From Jatrophihabitans sp035642535 (GTDB taxonomy: Bacteria > Actinomycetota > Actinomycetes > Mycobacteriales > Jatrophihabitantaceae), in the NCBI GenBank assembly GCA_035642535.1, contig DASQSE010000052.1:47116-111115 (forward strand): a DNA stretch of 64,000 nt. The letters run 5' to 3'. This document shows positions 15,385 through 22,631 of the stretch, piece by piece. How positions within the stretch are numbered: the first letter of the stretch is position 1; each line of letters begins with the position of its first letter. The position numbers and the translations under genes are program-made. The notes under the pieces are model-generated. The model made no database searches, had not been told where the DNA came from, and saw only the letters and a list, made by a program, of their open reading frames with translations.

Positions 15385-16368
15385 TTGGCGGTCTCGCGAC
15401 GCGGCGTCGACATCGCCGACCTGGTGCGGCGGGCGTGCGACAGCGAGTCGCGCGCGGTCGCGCGGCTGATCTCGCTCGTCGAGAACGACTCCGAGGAGTT
15501 GCGCAAGATCGCGGCAGCGCTCGCCCCGTACGGCGGCCACGCGCAGGTCATCGGCCTTACCGGCGCGCCCGGGGTGGGCAAGTCGACGATCACCTCCGCC
15601 CTCGTGAGTGTGCTGCGCGAGGCCGGCAAGCGGGTCGGGGTGCTGGCGGTCGACCCGTCCTCGCCGTTCTCGGGCGGGGCACTGCTCGGCGACCGGGTCC
15701 GCATGCAGGACCACGCCACCGACGACGCAGTGTTCATCCGCTCGATGGCTTCCCGCGGTCAACTCGGCGGGCTGGCGGCGGCGGTGCCGCAGGCGCTGCG
15801 GGTGCTCGACGCGGCAGCCTGCGACGTCGTCCTCATCGAGACGGTGGGCGTCGGACAGGCCGAGGTCGAGATCGCGTCGCTGGCCGACACCACGCTGCTC
15901 GCGCTGGCGCCCGGCCTGGGCGACGGCATCCAGGCTGCGAAGGCCGGCATCATCGAGATTGCCGACGTGTTCGTCGTCAACAAGGCCGACCGCGACGGCG
16001 CCGATCAGGTCGCCCGCGACTTGCGCTACATGCAGTCGCTCGGCGGCCGGCACTCGGTGGCCGGGGCCTGGCGCCCGCCGATCGTGAAGACGGTCGCGGC
16101 GCGTGCGGCCAGTGCTGACAGCGGCATCGACAAGCTCGTCGAGGCCATCGAGAAGCACCGGGCGTGGATGGACGAGCACGGCGAGCTCGCCCGCCGACGG
16201 CGCGCCCGCGCGGCGGCGGAGATCGAGGCGATCGCGCTCGGCACCGTCAAGCGGCACTTCGCGCAAGTGCACGGCTCAGCGGCGCTGGATGCGGCGGCCG
16301 CCCGCGTCGTGGCCGGCGACACCGATCCGTTCGCCGCCGCGGACGAACTGGTCGCGACGCTTTCCTAA
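15385..16368 (+). CDS. meaB: MeaB/ArgK-type G3E GTPase chaperone of acyl-CoA mutases
   Basis: 327 residues from TTG 15385. Features: Walker A GAPGVGKST (about 59-67), VDPSSPFSGGALLGDR, an ETVGVGQAE switch region, and NKAD base recognition near 198. MeaB proteins load and protect adenosylcobalamin in methylmalonyl-CoA mutase-type enzymes. The family start suits VSRRGVDIADLVRR, so TTG 15385 (9 bp after the thiolase stop) is preferred over GTG 15325, which would overlap the thiolase by 52 nt. No mutase gene is adjacent; the nearest candidate is at 28795-30462. Confidence 0.9.
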   Translation: MAVSRRGVDIADLVRRACDSESRAVARLISLVENDSEELRKIAAALAPYGGHAQVIGLTGAPGVGKSTITSALVSVLREAGKRVGVLAVDPSSPFSGGALLGDRVRMQDHATDDAVFIRSMASRGQLGGLAAAVPQALRVLDAAACDVVLIETVGVGQAEVEIASLADTTLLALAPGLGDGIQAAKAGIIEIADVFVVNKADRDGADQVARDLRYMQSLGGRHSVAGAWRPPIVKTVAARAASADSGIDKLVEAIEKHRAWMDEHGELARRRRARAAAEIEAIALGTVKRHFAQVHGSAALDAAAARVVAGDTDPFAAADELVATLS

Positions 16369-16845
16369 CGTGCGTGGGGCGTCACATCGAGCAAGCCCAG
16401 CGCCTTGGCGCGGACCGCAGCGTCGCGTCTTCGCGTCGAGCTTGGTCAGGATGGCGCCGACGTGGGTGTCCACGGTGCGCACGGAGAGCACGAGACGCGC
16501 CAGCGGTTCGGCACGCAGCGATTCGAGCTTGTCGAGCGCGGCCAGCAGCTGTGCCGGGTCAGTGCTCTGCGTACGGGCGAGCGCCTCCTCGTACGGACAG
16601 CCGGCCCATGCCGCTGCTGCTGCTGCTGCCTGCCACTGCCCCTTCGCCAGCAGCGTGTAGGGATGGTCGAACTCGTAGAGCGGCACGTCTTGGCCGGCAG
16701 CGCGCAGCCGATATCCCAGCTCGGCGGCGGGCGCGCGCCGACCGAACCGGCGCACGTCGTCGTAGACCGCTGCCAGCTCGGCTGCCACGTGCGCGACGTC
16801 GCCGCGCAGCCACCGCCGCCTCGAGCAGCGCCGCCGCGGCGCAGT
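16365..16845 (-). pseudogene. Decayed LuxR-family regulator (C-terminal remnant)
   Basis: The minus strand encodes recognisable pieces of a large ATPase/TPR LuxR regulator: LLEAAVA, then in another frame LRGDVAHVAAELAAVYDD, ELGYRLRAAGQ, a TPR-like AAAAWAGCPYEEALAR, and the end of the HTH domain SVRTVDTHVGAILTKLDAKT. Most of the HTH between the TPR part and SVRTVDTHV is missing. A further frameshift after LDAKTR restores a plausible C-terminus (AAVRAKALGLLDVTPHAR) ending at TAG (16365-16367). With at least two frameshifts, an internal deletion and no N-terminus, it is not a working regulator. Its stop overlaps the meaB stop. Confidence 0.8.
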
Positions 16846-16851
16846 CGCAGG

Positions 16852-17100
16852 GTGTCGCCGCGCGACATCGAACTGTTCACCGAGCTGACCGGTGACCGCA
16901 ACCCGATGCACTACGACGAGCAGCTGGCCACCGCGTCGCGCTTCGGCGGCATCATCGTGCAGGGCGGCGTGACATCCGCCTGCTCAACGCGGTCGTCGCC
17001 GAGGACGGTCGTCCGCCTCTGTACCACGATCACCACGGCCGAGGGCGTCGTGGAGCTCACTGGTGACGCACACGTGTATCGAGTGCCGCTCGGTCACTAG
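16852..17100 (+). pseudogene. Decayed MaoC-like acyl dehydratase
   Basis: The plus strand reads as a MaoC/R-hydratase N-terminus (DIELFTELTGDRNPMHYDEQ, then FGGIIVQGGVT). It then changes frame (RLLNAVVAED is read in a shifted frame), loses the central strands, and returns to the first frame for TTITTAEGVVELTGDAHVYR before TAG 17098-17100. It is about half the normal length. The remnant sits head to head with the LuxR remnant, and its end overlaps the 3' end of the hydrolase gene by 44 bp. Confidence 0.75.
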
Positions 17101-18292
17101 CGCCCCCGTGCACGGTGCTCAAGAACTCGCGGGTGAGCGCCGCGGTCTGCTCGCGGTGCTCGAACTGCGGGACGTGACCGCAGTCCTCGAGCACCACGGA
17201 CCGGCCGTGCGGCAGCGCCTCCTCGACGAAGCGCGCGAAGCCGGCCGGCACCAGCACGTCCTTCTCGCCCCAGACGAACAGCGCGGGCGGCTCGAGCGAG
17301 GGGAGCCGCTCCCAGAAGCCCGTCTCGCCGAACGGCTCGTCGAGGTAGATGTGCCGCAGCGCCGAGAAGATCGCGAGCCGGTTCTGCCGCATCGTGACCA
17401 CGCGGACGAACTCGTCCATCGCCGCTTCGTACCACGCGTCGGGCAGCCGGCTCGCGTCGGCGAACAACCCGCGCAGGCCGCGCATCGCCATCCGGCGCGG
17501 AACCCGGAACGGCAGCCCCGCAATCTCGTCGGGCACGAGGCGGACGAACGGCACCAGTTGCCGCAGCCGTCGGAACGCGACCGCCGGGCAGAGCAGCACC
17601 AGCCCCGCCACGTCGCCCGGCGAGATGAGCGCTGCTTCGAGGGCGGTCCGGCCACCGAGGCTGTTGCCGACGAAGACGGCCGGCGCGGCGGCGGTCTCGC
17701 GCACGAACGCCAGCAGCCAATCGCCGAGGAACGACATCGCATGCGATGACGCGATGGCTTCGCTGCCGCCGTGGCCGGGCAGATCCGGCGCGAGCACGTG
17801 ATAGTCCTTCGACAGCGCGGGGATGAGCGGCAGCATCGAGGCGTTCGTCGCGCCCAGGCCGTGCACGAGGACGACCGTCGGCGCGTCGACGGGGCCCGCC
17901 TCGACGTAGAAGGTGTCGATCCCGCCGGCATGCACGATGCGGGTGCTCGTGCGCGAATCGTCGTCGCGGTTGCCGGGGAACAGGCCGTCGAGTTGCAGCG
18001 CGAGCGCGAGGTTGCCGCGCACCGTCAGCGCGCCGTCGAGGAACGCCTGGATCCCCGACCGCGCGCCGGACACCACCTCGGTGAGCACCGGCAGCGCGGC
18101 CCGCACGCTCGTCGTCGGTCGCGGTGGCCCGCCGCGCCGGGCGCTGGTGCGGCCGTTCTCGATCTCCACCGTCCAGTTGGCCATCCCGCCGGCCGTGAAC
18201 AGCAGGCTGGCCGTAGTGCCGGCGAGCAGTGGCGAGTACACGCCTGTCAGCCGCTCGCACAGCAGCGGTAGCAGATCGTTCGATTCACCCAT
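17057..18292 (-). CDS. SCP2-like domain fused to alpha/beta hydrolase
   Basis: 411 residues. Residues about 1-110 look like an SCP2-type lipid-binding domain (LLFTAGGMANWTVEIENGR, ALTVRGNLALALQLDGLFPG). Residues about 120-395 form an alpha/beta hydrolase: oxyanion region VLVHGLGATNASM, nucleophile S211 in GNSLGG, acid in GEKDVLVP, and catalytic His in CGHVPQFE. The substrate is probably an ester or acyl compound bound through the SCP2 part; the exact substrate is unknown. ATG 18292 is the natural start, and the divergent serine hydrolase begins 70 bp away. The last 44 bp overlap the MaoC remnant, so the C-terminal tail may be longer than the ancestral protein's. Confidence 0.85.
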   Translation of the reverse strand: MGESNDLLPLLCERLTGVYSPLLAGTTASLLFTAGGMANWTVEIENGRTSARRGGPPRPTTSVRAALPVLTEVVSGARSGIQAFLDGALTVRGNLALALQLDGLFPGNRDDDSRTSTRIVHAGGIDTFYVEAGPVDAPTVVLVHGLGATNASMLPLIPALSKDYHVLAPDLPGHGGSEAIASSHAMSFLGDWLLAFVRETAAAPAVFVGNSLGGRTALEAALISPGDVAGLVLLCPAVAFRRLRQLVPFVRLVPDEIAGLPFRVPRRMAMRGLRGLFADASRLPDAWYEAAMDEFVRVVTMRQNRLAIFSALRHIYLDEPFGETGFWERLPSLEPPALFVWGEKDVLVPAGFARFVEEALPHGRSVVLEDCGHVPQFEHREQTAALTREFLSTVHGGASDRAALDTRVRHQ

Positions 18293-18361
18293 GTTCTAGA
18301 CATAATGCCTGAATCTGACGCATTTCGGGGATGCGATCTACTCGCAGGTAACCTCGGCCTG

Positions 18362-19543
18362 GTGCGGGTGCGCGTAGCGGGCGATGTCGACGCGGGTTTC
18401 GGCCGGGTCGCCGACGAATTCCGCCGCAACTTCGCGGTCCGCGGCGACATCGGCGCCGCCGTCGCCGTCTATCGCGACGGCCGTCCGGTCGTGGATCTCT
18501 GGGGTGGCCTGCGGGACGCCGTCCGTGGGCTGTCGTGGGAACGGGACACGCTGGTGCCGGTGTTCTCGACTACGAAAGGCGTCGCAGGACTTGTCGTTGC
18601 GTCGCTGCGCTCGAACGGGCTGCTCGACTGGGACGAGCGGGTGGCCCACTACTGGCCGGAGTTCGCCGCGGGCGGCAAGGACGAGATCACCGTCCGGCAG
18701 TTGCTGGCCCACGAGGCGGGGCTCGCCGTACTTGACACCCAGCTGCACACCAGGCACTTGCGCGACCACGACGCGCTCGCGGCGATCCTGGCCGCGCAAC
18801 GTCCGGCCTGGGTGCCCGGCACCCGACGCGGCTACCACGCGATCAGCCTCGGGCTGTACCAGAACGAACTCGCGCGCCGCGTCGACCCGCAGCGGCGCAC
18901 GATCGGGCGGATCCTGGCCGAGGAGTTCGCGGCTCCGCTGGGCCTGTCGATCTACATTGGGCTGCCGGACGACGTCGACCTCGACCGCGTCGCGGTGCTC
19001 GGCAGGCTGGGCGTGCGCGCCTCGCTGGCGCAACTGCCCGGCATGTCGTGGCCGCTGGCTCGGCAGCTCGCCAACCGGAGCAGTGCGACCTATCGCGCGC
19101 TGGCCAATCCGGCGCTGGCGCGCGCCGACCGGTGGACCCAGCGCCACGTGCTGACCCCCGAACTGCCGTCGTCGAACGGGGTGGCGGTGCCGCGCTCGAT
19201 CGCGGCGCTGTACGGCGCGGCCGCGATCGCCGCGCCGAAGCTCCCGATCGACGCCGTGACCCTCGCCGAGCTCGCCGCGCCCGTCACCGCGCCGGCGCAG
19301 ACCGATGTGCTGCTGCTGGTCCGGCGCGCCTACTCCCTGGGCTTCAGCCGTCCGGTGCCGGAGTTCTGGTTCGGCTCGCGGGCCGGCCGCGCGTACGGGG
19401 CGGCGGGGCTGGGCGGGTCGCTCGGCTTCGCCGATCCCGACGCGCAACTCGGCTACGCCTACGCACCGAACCGGCTGGGCATTCGGCTCAGCGACGACCC
19501 GCGGGAAACGGCCCTGCGCCGCGCCGTCTACGCCTGCCTCTGA
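18362..19543 (+). CDS. Beta-lactamase-fold serine hydrolase (EstB-like)
   Basis: About 393 residues of the class C beta-lactamase/esterase family. Motifs: DGRPVVDLWGG, SxxK nucleophile in PVFSTTKG, and a Tyr motif in RGYHAISLGLYQNEL. Family members hydrolyse esters or beta-lactam-like bonds; the natural substrate is unknown. No signal peptide, so cytoplasmic. GTG 18362 is preferred: the family begins near here (GDVDAGFGRVADEF), and TAACCT (18349-18354) lies 7 nt upstream as a leaderless -10. The upstream in-frame ATG 18305 adds 19 residues not typical of the family and would leave only 12 bp to the divergent gene. Confidence 0.8.
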   Translation: MRVRVAGDVDAGFGRVADEFRRNFAVRGDIGAAVAVYRDGRPVVDLWGGLRDAVRGLSWERDTLVPVFSTTKGVAGLVVASLRSNGLLDWDERVAHYWPEFAAGGKDEITVRQLLAHEAGLAVLDTQLHTRHLRDHDALAAILAAQRPAWVPGTRRGYHAISLGLYQNELARRVDPQRRTIGRILAEEFAAPLGLSIYIGLPDDVDLDRVAVLGRLGVRASLAQLPGMSWPLARQLANRSSATYRALANPALARADRWTQRHVLTPELPSSNGVAVPRSIAALYGAAAIAAPKLPIDAVTLAELAAPVTAPAQTDVLLLVRRAYSLGFSRPVPEFWFGSRAGRAYGAAGLGGSLGFADPDAQLGYAYAPNRLGIRLSDDPRETALRRAVYACL

Positions 19544-20295
19544 GCCACCTGCGCGGAGTGCTCGACCTCGAGCAGCGAGACCTCGTGCAGCGAGGCTTCG
19601 TACGCCGCGTGCCCGCCGCGCACCCCGAACAGCCGCTTCGCCAACACGAGGTACAGCACCGCGGCGACGTTGACCACGAGCGCGCCGATCTTGAGCCAGC
19701 TGACCTTGTCGGTCAGTTCGTACACCTCGAACGGGATGAACACCGTCGTGCCGACGACCGCGACGTACTCGCCCCAGCGCTTGAGCACCCACAGCCCGAC
19801 GCCCTCGGCGATCTGCAGCAGGCCGTAGAACAGGATTCCGAAGGCGATCAGGTTGAGGGTCGACTGCTTGGCGTTGAGCACCTTCTCGACGGTGTTGATC
19901 GTGGCCGAGTCCGACACGTTGAAGTGGATCTGATTGAAGAACGGCCTCAACGCCGTCAGATCCTGATCGACCAGTTCCTTGATGCTCGCCTGGGTGGTCT
20001 TCAACTTGAACACGGCGGCGGCGAGCAGGAGCAGGATCAGCGCGCGCAGCCACCGCTCGATGGCGAGCAGGCGGAGGATGAACGCCGCGCGCAGGGCCTT
20101 CCCACGCAGCAGAATCGGGGCGTTCTCGGCAGGACCGCTGCCGTGCGGATCGCCGAGCACGTAGGTGCCGCACCGCAGACATCGCCAGGCGTCGCCGAGC
20201 GGCGTGCCGGCCTCCAGCTTGGCGCGGAACGCCGGCTCGCTCGGCGCATAAGTGACGTGCCCCTTCCGCGAACAGGTGCGCAGGTTCCAGTCCAT
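19528..20295 (-). CDS. DUF2127-like membrane protein with N-terminal zinc-ribbon-like motif
   Basis: 255 residues. The N-terminus has paired cysteines (RTCSRKGH and WRCLRCGTYVLGD), suggesting a small metal site. Four hydrophobic segments follow (LILLLLAAAVF, LIAFGILFYGLLQI, VVGTTVFIPFEVY, IGALVVNVAAVLYLVL). The function is unknown. ATG 20295 is supported by TAAGCT (plus-strand 20304-20309) 8 nt upstream as a possible leaderless -10. It converges on the serine hydrolase gene, overlapping it by 16 bp. Confidence 0.8.
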   Translation of the reverse strand: MDWNLRTCSRKGHVTYAPSEPAFRAKLEAGTPLGDAWRCLRCGTYVLGDPHGSGPAENAPILLRGKALRAAFILRLLAIERWLRALILLLLAAAVFKLKTTQASIKELVDQDLTALRPFFNQIHFNVSDSATINTVEKVLNAKQSTLNLIAFGILFYGLLQIAEGVGLWVLKRWGEYVAVVGTTVFIPFEVYELTDKVSWLKIGALVVNVAAVLYLVLAKRLFGVRGGHAAYEASLHEVSLLEVEHSAQVAQRQA

Positions 20296-20391
20296 GGCCT
20301 GCGAGCTTAGGCTCGCTGTCGATTCAGGCGCGCGCCGATCGTCGGCAGGGTGGAGGCCCGACCGGCGGGCGCGGATGCGAAAGGAAGTGGC

Positions 20392-20736
20392 ATGCCGAAA
20401 TTTCTCGTACTGATCTACGAGGACGAGCAGAAGTGGATCGACGAGGCGGAGGGTACGGCCGAGGCACTCGCCGCCCACTACAAGTTCAACATCGATCGCG
20501 CCGACGCGATCGTGGCCGGCAAGGCGCTGCAGCCGACGTCCACCGCGACGAGCCTGCGCAGGGACGAGGCGGGTCAGGTCCAGGTGACGGACGGGCCGTT
20601 CGTCGAGACGAAGGAGGCGCTCGGCGGCTTCTACCTGATCGAGGCGGAGGACGTCGATCAGGCGGTCGAGCTCGCCAAGCAGGTACCGGCGCCGTTCGGC
20701 GGCCACGAGGTGCGTCCGGTGCAGGTGTTCAGCTGA
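20392..20736 (+). CDS. YCII/DGPF-domain protein
   Basis: 114 residues with the hallmark TDGPFVETKEALGGFYLIE. DGPF proteins are small ferredoxin-like-fold proteins that occur next to ECF42-type sigma factors; their biochemical role is unclear. ATG 20392 follows AAAGGAAG at a proper distance. The stop overlaps the start of the next DGPF gene (TGATG). Confidence 0.88.
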   Translation: MPKFLVLIYEDEQKWIDEAEGTAEALAAHYKFNIDRADAIVAGKALQPTSTATSLRRDEAGQVQVTDGPFVETKEALGGFYLIEAEDVDQAVELAKQVPAPFGGHEVRPVQVFS

Positions 20737-21080
20737 TGGGCGGCTACGTGGTCCTGCTGTATCAGGACGAGAAGCGGTTGGCGGAATACAGCGATGCCCA
20801 GCGGGCCGACCTGCTCGAGCAGCACGGTGCGTTCCAGGCCAAACACGGCGACGCGATCAAGCTCGGCGACGCGCTGCAGGCGACGGAGACCGCGCGGTCC
20901 GTCCAGGTAGGGGACGGCAGCATGGCGATTACGGACGGCCCGTTCGTCGAGACCAAGGAGGCGCTCGGCGGCTTCTACGTGATCGAGGCCGGCGATCTCG
21001 ACGAGGCGATCGCCATTGCCGCGGATGTGCCTGCGCCGCACGGCGGCGTCGAGATCCGACCGGTGATGGTGTACAGCTGA
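20736..21080 (+). CDS. Second YCII/DGPF-domain protein
   Basis: 114 residues, a diverged paralogue of the gene before it with TDGPFVETKEALGGFYVIE and the same length. It starts at ATG 20736, sharing one base with the preceding stop. Its stop overlaps the probable CTG start of the sigma factor. The two DGPF proteins may form a heterodimer (inference from pairing). They probably act with the sigma factor, as in other ECF42 loci. Confidence 0.88.
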   Translation: MGGYVVLLYQDEKRLAEYSDAQRADLLEQHGAFQAKHGDAIKLGDALQATETARSVQVGDGSMAITDGPFVETKEALGGFYVIEAGDLDEAIAIAADVPAPHGGVEIRPVMVYS

Positions 21081-22315
21081 GCGCGCCGGACGTCGCGGCC
21101 GCGGTCGCGGAAGCGCACCGTCGCGAGTGGGGCTTCGTCCTCGCCGCGACGGTGCGGGTCACGCGCAACATCGACCTCGCCGAGGAGTGCGTTCAAGACG
21201 CCTACGCGAAGGCCTTGACGGTCTGGGCCGACCGCGGCGTCCCGGGCAAGCCGGCGGCCTGGCTCACCACGACGGCCCGCAACCGGGCGCTCGACCTGAT
21301 GCGCCGGGAGTCGACGTGGCAGCGCTTGCTGCCGATGGTCGTGGAAGACGACGTCGTCGACGAGCCGGTGCTGGACGACGGGGAGATCCCGGACGACCGG
21401 CTGCGGCTGATCTGCACGTGCTGCCACCCGGCGCTGGCGCCGGAGGCGCGGGTCGCGTTGACGCTGCGGTTGCTCTGCGGGCTGACCACCGCAGAGGTGG
21501 CCCGCGCGTTCCTCGTCAGCGAGGCGACGATGGCCGCGCGCATCACGCGCGCGAAGAAGAAGATCGCCGCCGCCGGGATCCCGTACCGGGTGCCGTCGGC
21601 CGCGGAGTTGCCGGCGCGGATGGACGCGATCCTCGCCGTCGTCCACCTCGTGTTCACGACGGGGCACACCGCCCCGATCGGCGACCGGCTGCGGCGTGGC
21701 GATCTCGTCGAGCGCGCGCTCGACCTCGCTCGCATCCTGCGCGCGCTGCTGCCGGAGGACGCGGACGTGGCCGGTTTGCTCGCGCTGATCCTGCTCACGG
21801 ACGCGCGCCGGGCCACGCGCGTCGACGACGCCGGGCAGCTGATCCTGCTGGCCGACCAGGACCGCACGCGCTGGGATCGCGCGGAGATCGCCGAGGGCAT
21901 CGCGCTCGTGCACGCCGCGCTGCGTCGCCGCCCGCCCGGCCGGTTCGCGCTGCAGGCCGCGATCGCCGCCGTCCACGCCGAAGCGCCGAGCTGGGAGGCG
22001 ACGGACTGGGGCGAACTCGTCGCGCTGTACGAAGTGCTCGGCCAGCTGTGGCCCTCGCCGGTCGTGGCACTGAATCGAGCTGTGGCGGTGGGCTTCGCCC
22101 AGGGTCCCGAGGCTGGGCTGGCCGAGTTGGACGCGCTGGCCGACGAGCCGCAGCTGGCAACCTACAGCTATCTGTCGGCCTCCCGCGCCGACTTCCTGCG
22201 CCGGCTCGGTCGCGCAGACGACGCTCGGACCGCCTACGAGGAGGCGTTGACGCTTACCGACAACGAGGTCGAACGCGCCTTCCTCGAACGCAGGATGGCA
22301 TCGCTGCCGCGTTGA
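21077..22315 (+). CDS. ECF42-type RNA polymerase sigma factor, probable CTG start
   Basis: 412 residues if read from CTG 21077. Sigma region 2 (VRVTRNIDLAEECVQDAY, ARNRALDLMRRE), region 4 (LRLLCGLTTAEVARAFLVSE) and a long C-terminal extension (about 190-412) with TPR-like helices typical of the ECF42 group. The only ATG/GTG/TTG available is GTG 21152, which would remove SAPDVAAAVAEAHRREWGFV, the conserved N-terminal helix. No other in-frame start exists upstream. CTG 21077 overlaps the DGPF stop as CTGA, the same geometry as ATGA coupling. The group has no classical anti-sigma factor; the C-terminal extension is thought to regulate activity. Confidence 0.82.
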   Translation: MSAPDVAAAVAEAHRREWGFVLAATVRVTRNIDLAEECVQDAYAKALTVWADRGVPGKPAAWLTTTARNRALDLMRRESTWQRLLPMVVEDDVVDEPVLDDGEIPDDRLRLICTCCHPALAPEARVALTLRLLCGLTTAEVARAFLVSEATMAARITRAKKKIAAAGIPYRVPSAAELPARMDAILAVVHLVFTTGHTAPIGDRLRRGDLVERALDLARILRALLPEDADVAGLLALILLTDARRATRVDDAGQLILLADQDRTRWDRAEIAEGIALVHAALRRRPPGRFALQAAIAAVHAEAPSWEATDWGELVALYEVLGQLWPSPVVALNRAVAVGFAQGPEAGLAELDALADEPQLATYSYLSASRADFLRRLGRADDARTAYEEALTLTDNEVERAFLERRMASLPR

Positions 22316-22338
22316 CTCGCGTCGCTCCCGCGGTTATC

Positions 22339-22356
22339 GGCCCGCTGCAACGGGCC
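22339..22356. terminator. Small hairpin between convergent genes
   Basis: GGCCCG (22339-22344) and CGGGCC (22351-22356) form a 6-bp stem with a 6-nt loop, 23 bp after the sigma-factor stop and 13 bp before the end of the small membrane gene. Probable bidirectional terminator, weak stem. Confidence 0.45.
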
Positions 22357-22369
22357 AGTGGCTGACCGG

Positions 22370-22543
22370 TCAACGGTGGGTGAGCTGGACGGTGCCGAGG
22401 CCGCCGAACTCCGACCCGCCAGGGCCGTTGTCGGAGCTGCCCAGCACCTTCGTGGCGACGATGATGAAGAAGGTCAGCGCGACGATGCCAATGATCATCT
22501 GAATGCCGATCAGAACCCCGAAGAACTGCACACCGCGCCGCAC
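22370..22543 (-). CDS. Small single-span membrane protein, about 57 residues
   Basis: From GTG 22543 the reading frame gives MRRGVQFFGVLIGIQM, one strong transmembrane helix (FFGVLIGIQMIIGIVALT to VATKVL), then a short Gly/Ser-rich tail (SSDNGPGG) ending LTHR. The positive N-terminus predicts N-in topology. No homologue is recognised. Codon use fits the neighbourhood and the region contains no other gene. A longer frame to 22687 overlaps the FAD dehydrogenase gene and is less likely. No clear ribosome binding site is seen. Confidence 0.5.
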   Translation of the reverse strand: MRRGVQFFGVLIGIQMIIGIVALTFFIIVATKVLGSSDNGPGGSEFGGLGTVQLTHR

Positions 22544-22631
22544 GCCCGGTACACGAGTTGTCCGCCCCAGGACGTGGCAGAGCGTCGCGCAGGGCGGACA
22601 GGTCGGGAGGTGGATGGATAGTGTCCTGCGC

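Noticed and set aside
16276..16911. Intact minus-strand gene of 211 codons
   Set aside because: It joins LuxR fragments across a deletion and extends into the wrong frame at both ends, so it is a chance open frame through a pseudogene.
16405..17100. 231-codon plus-strand frame covering both pseudogenes
   Set aside because: Only its last third matches a protein family (MaoC), with a frameshift and deletion; the first two thirds are antisense to the LuxR remnant.
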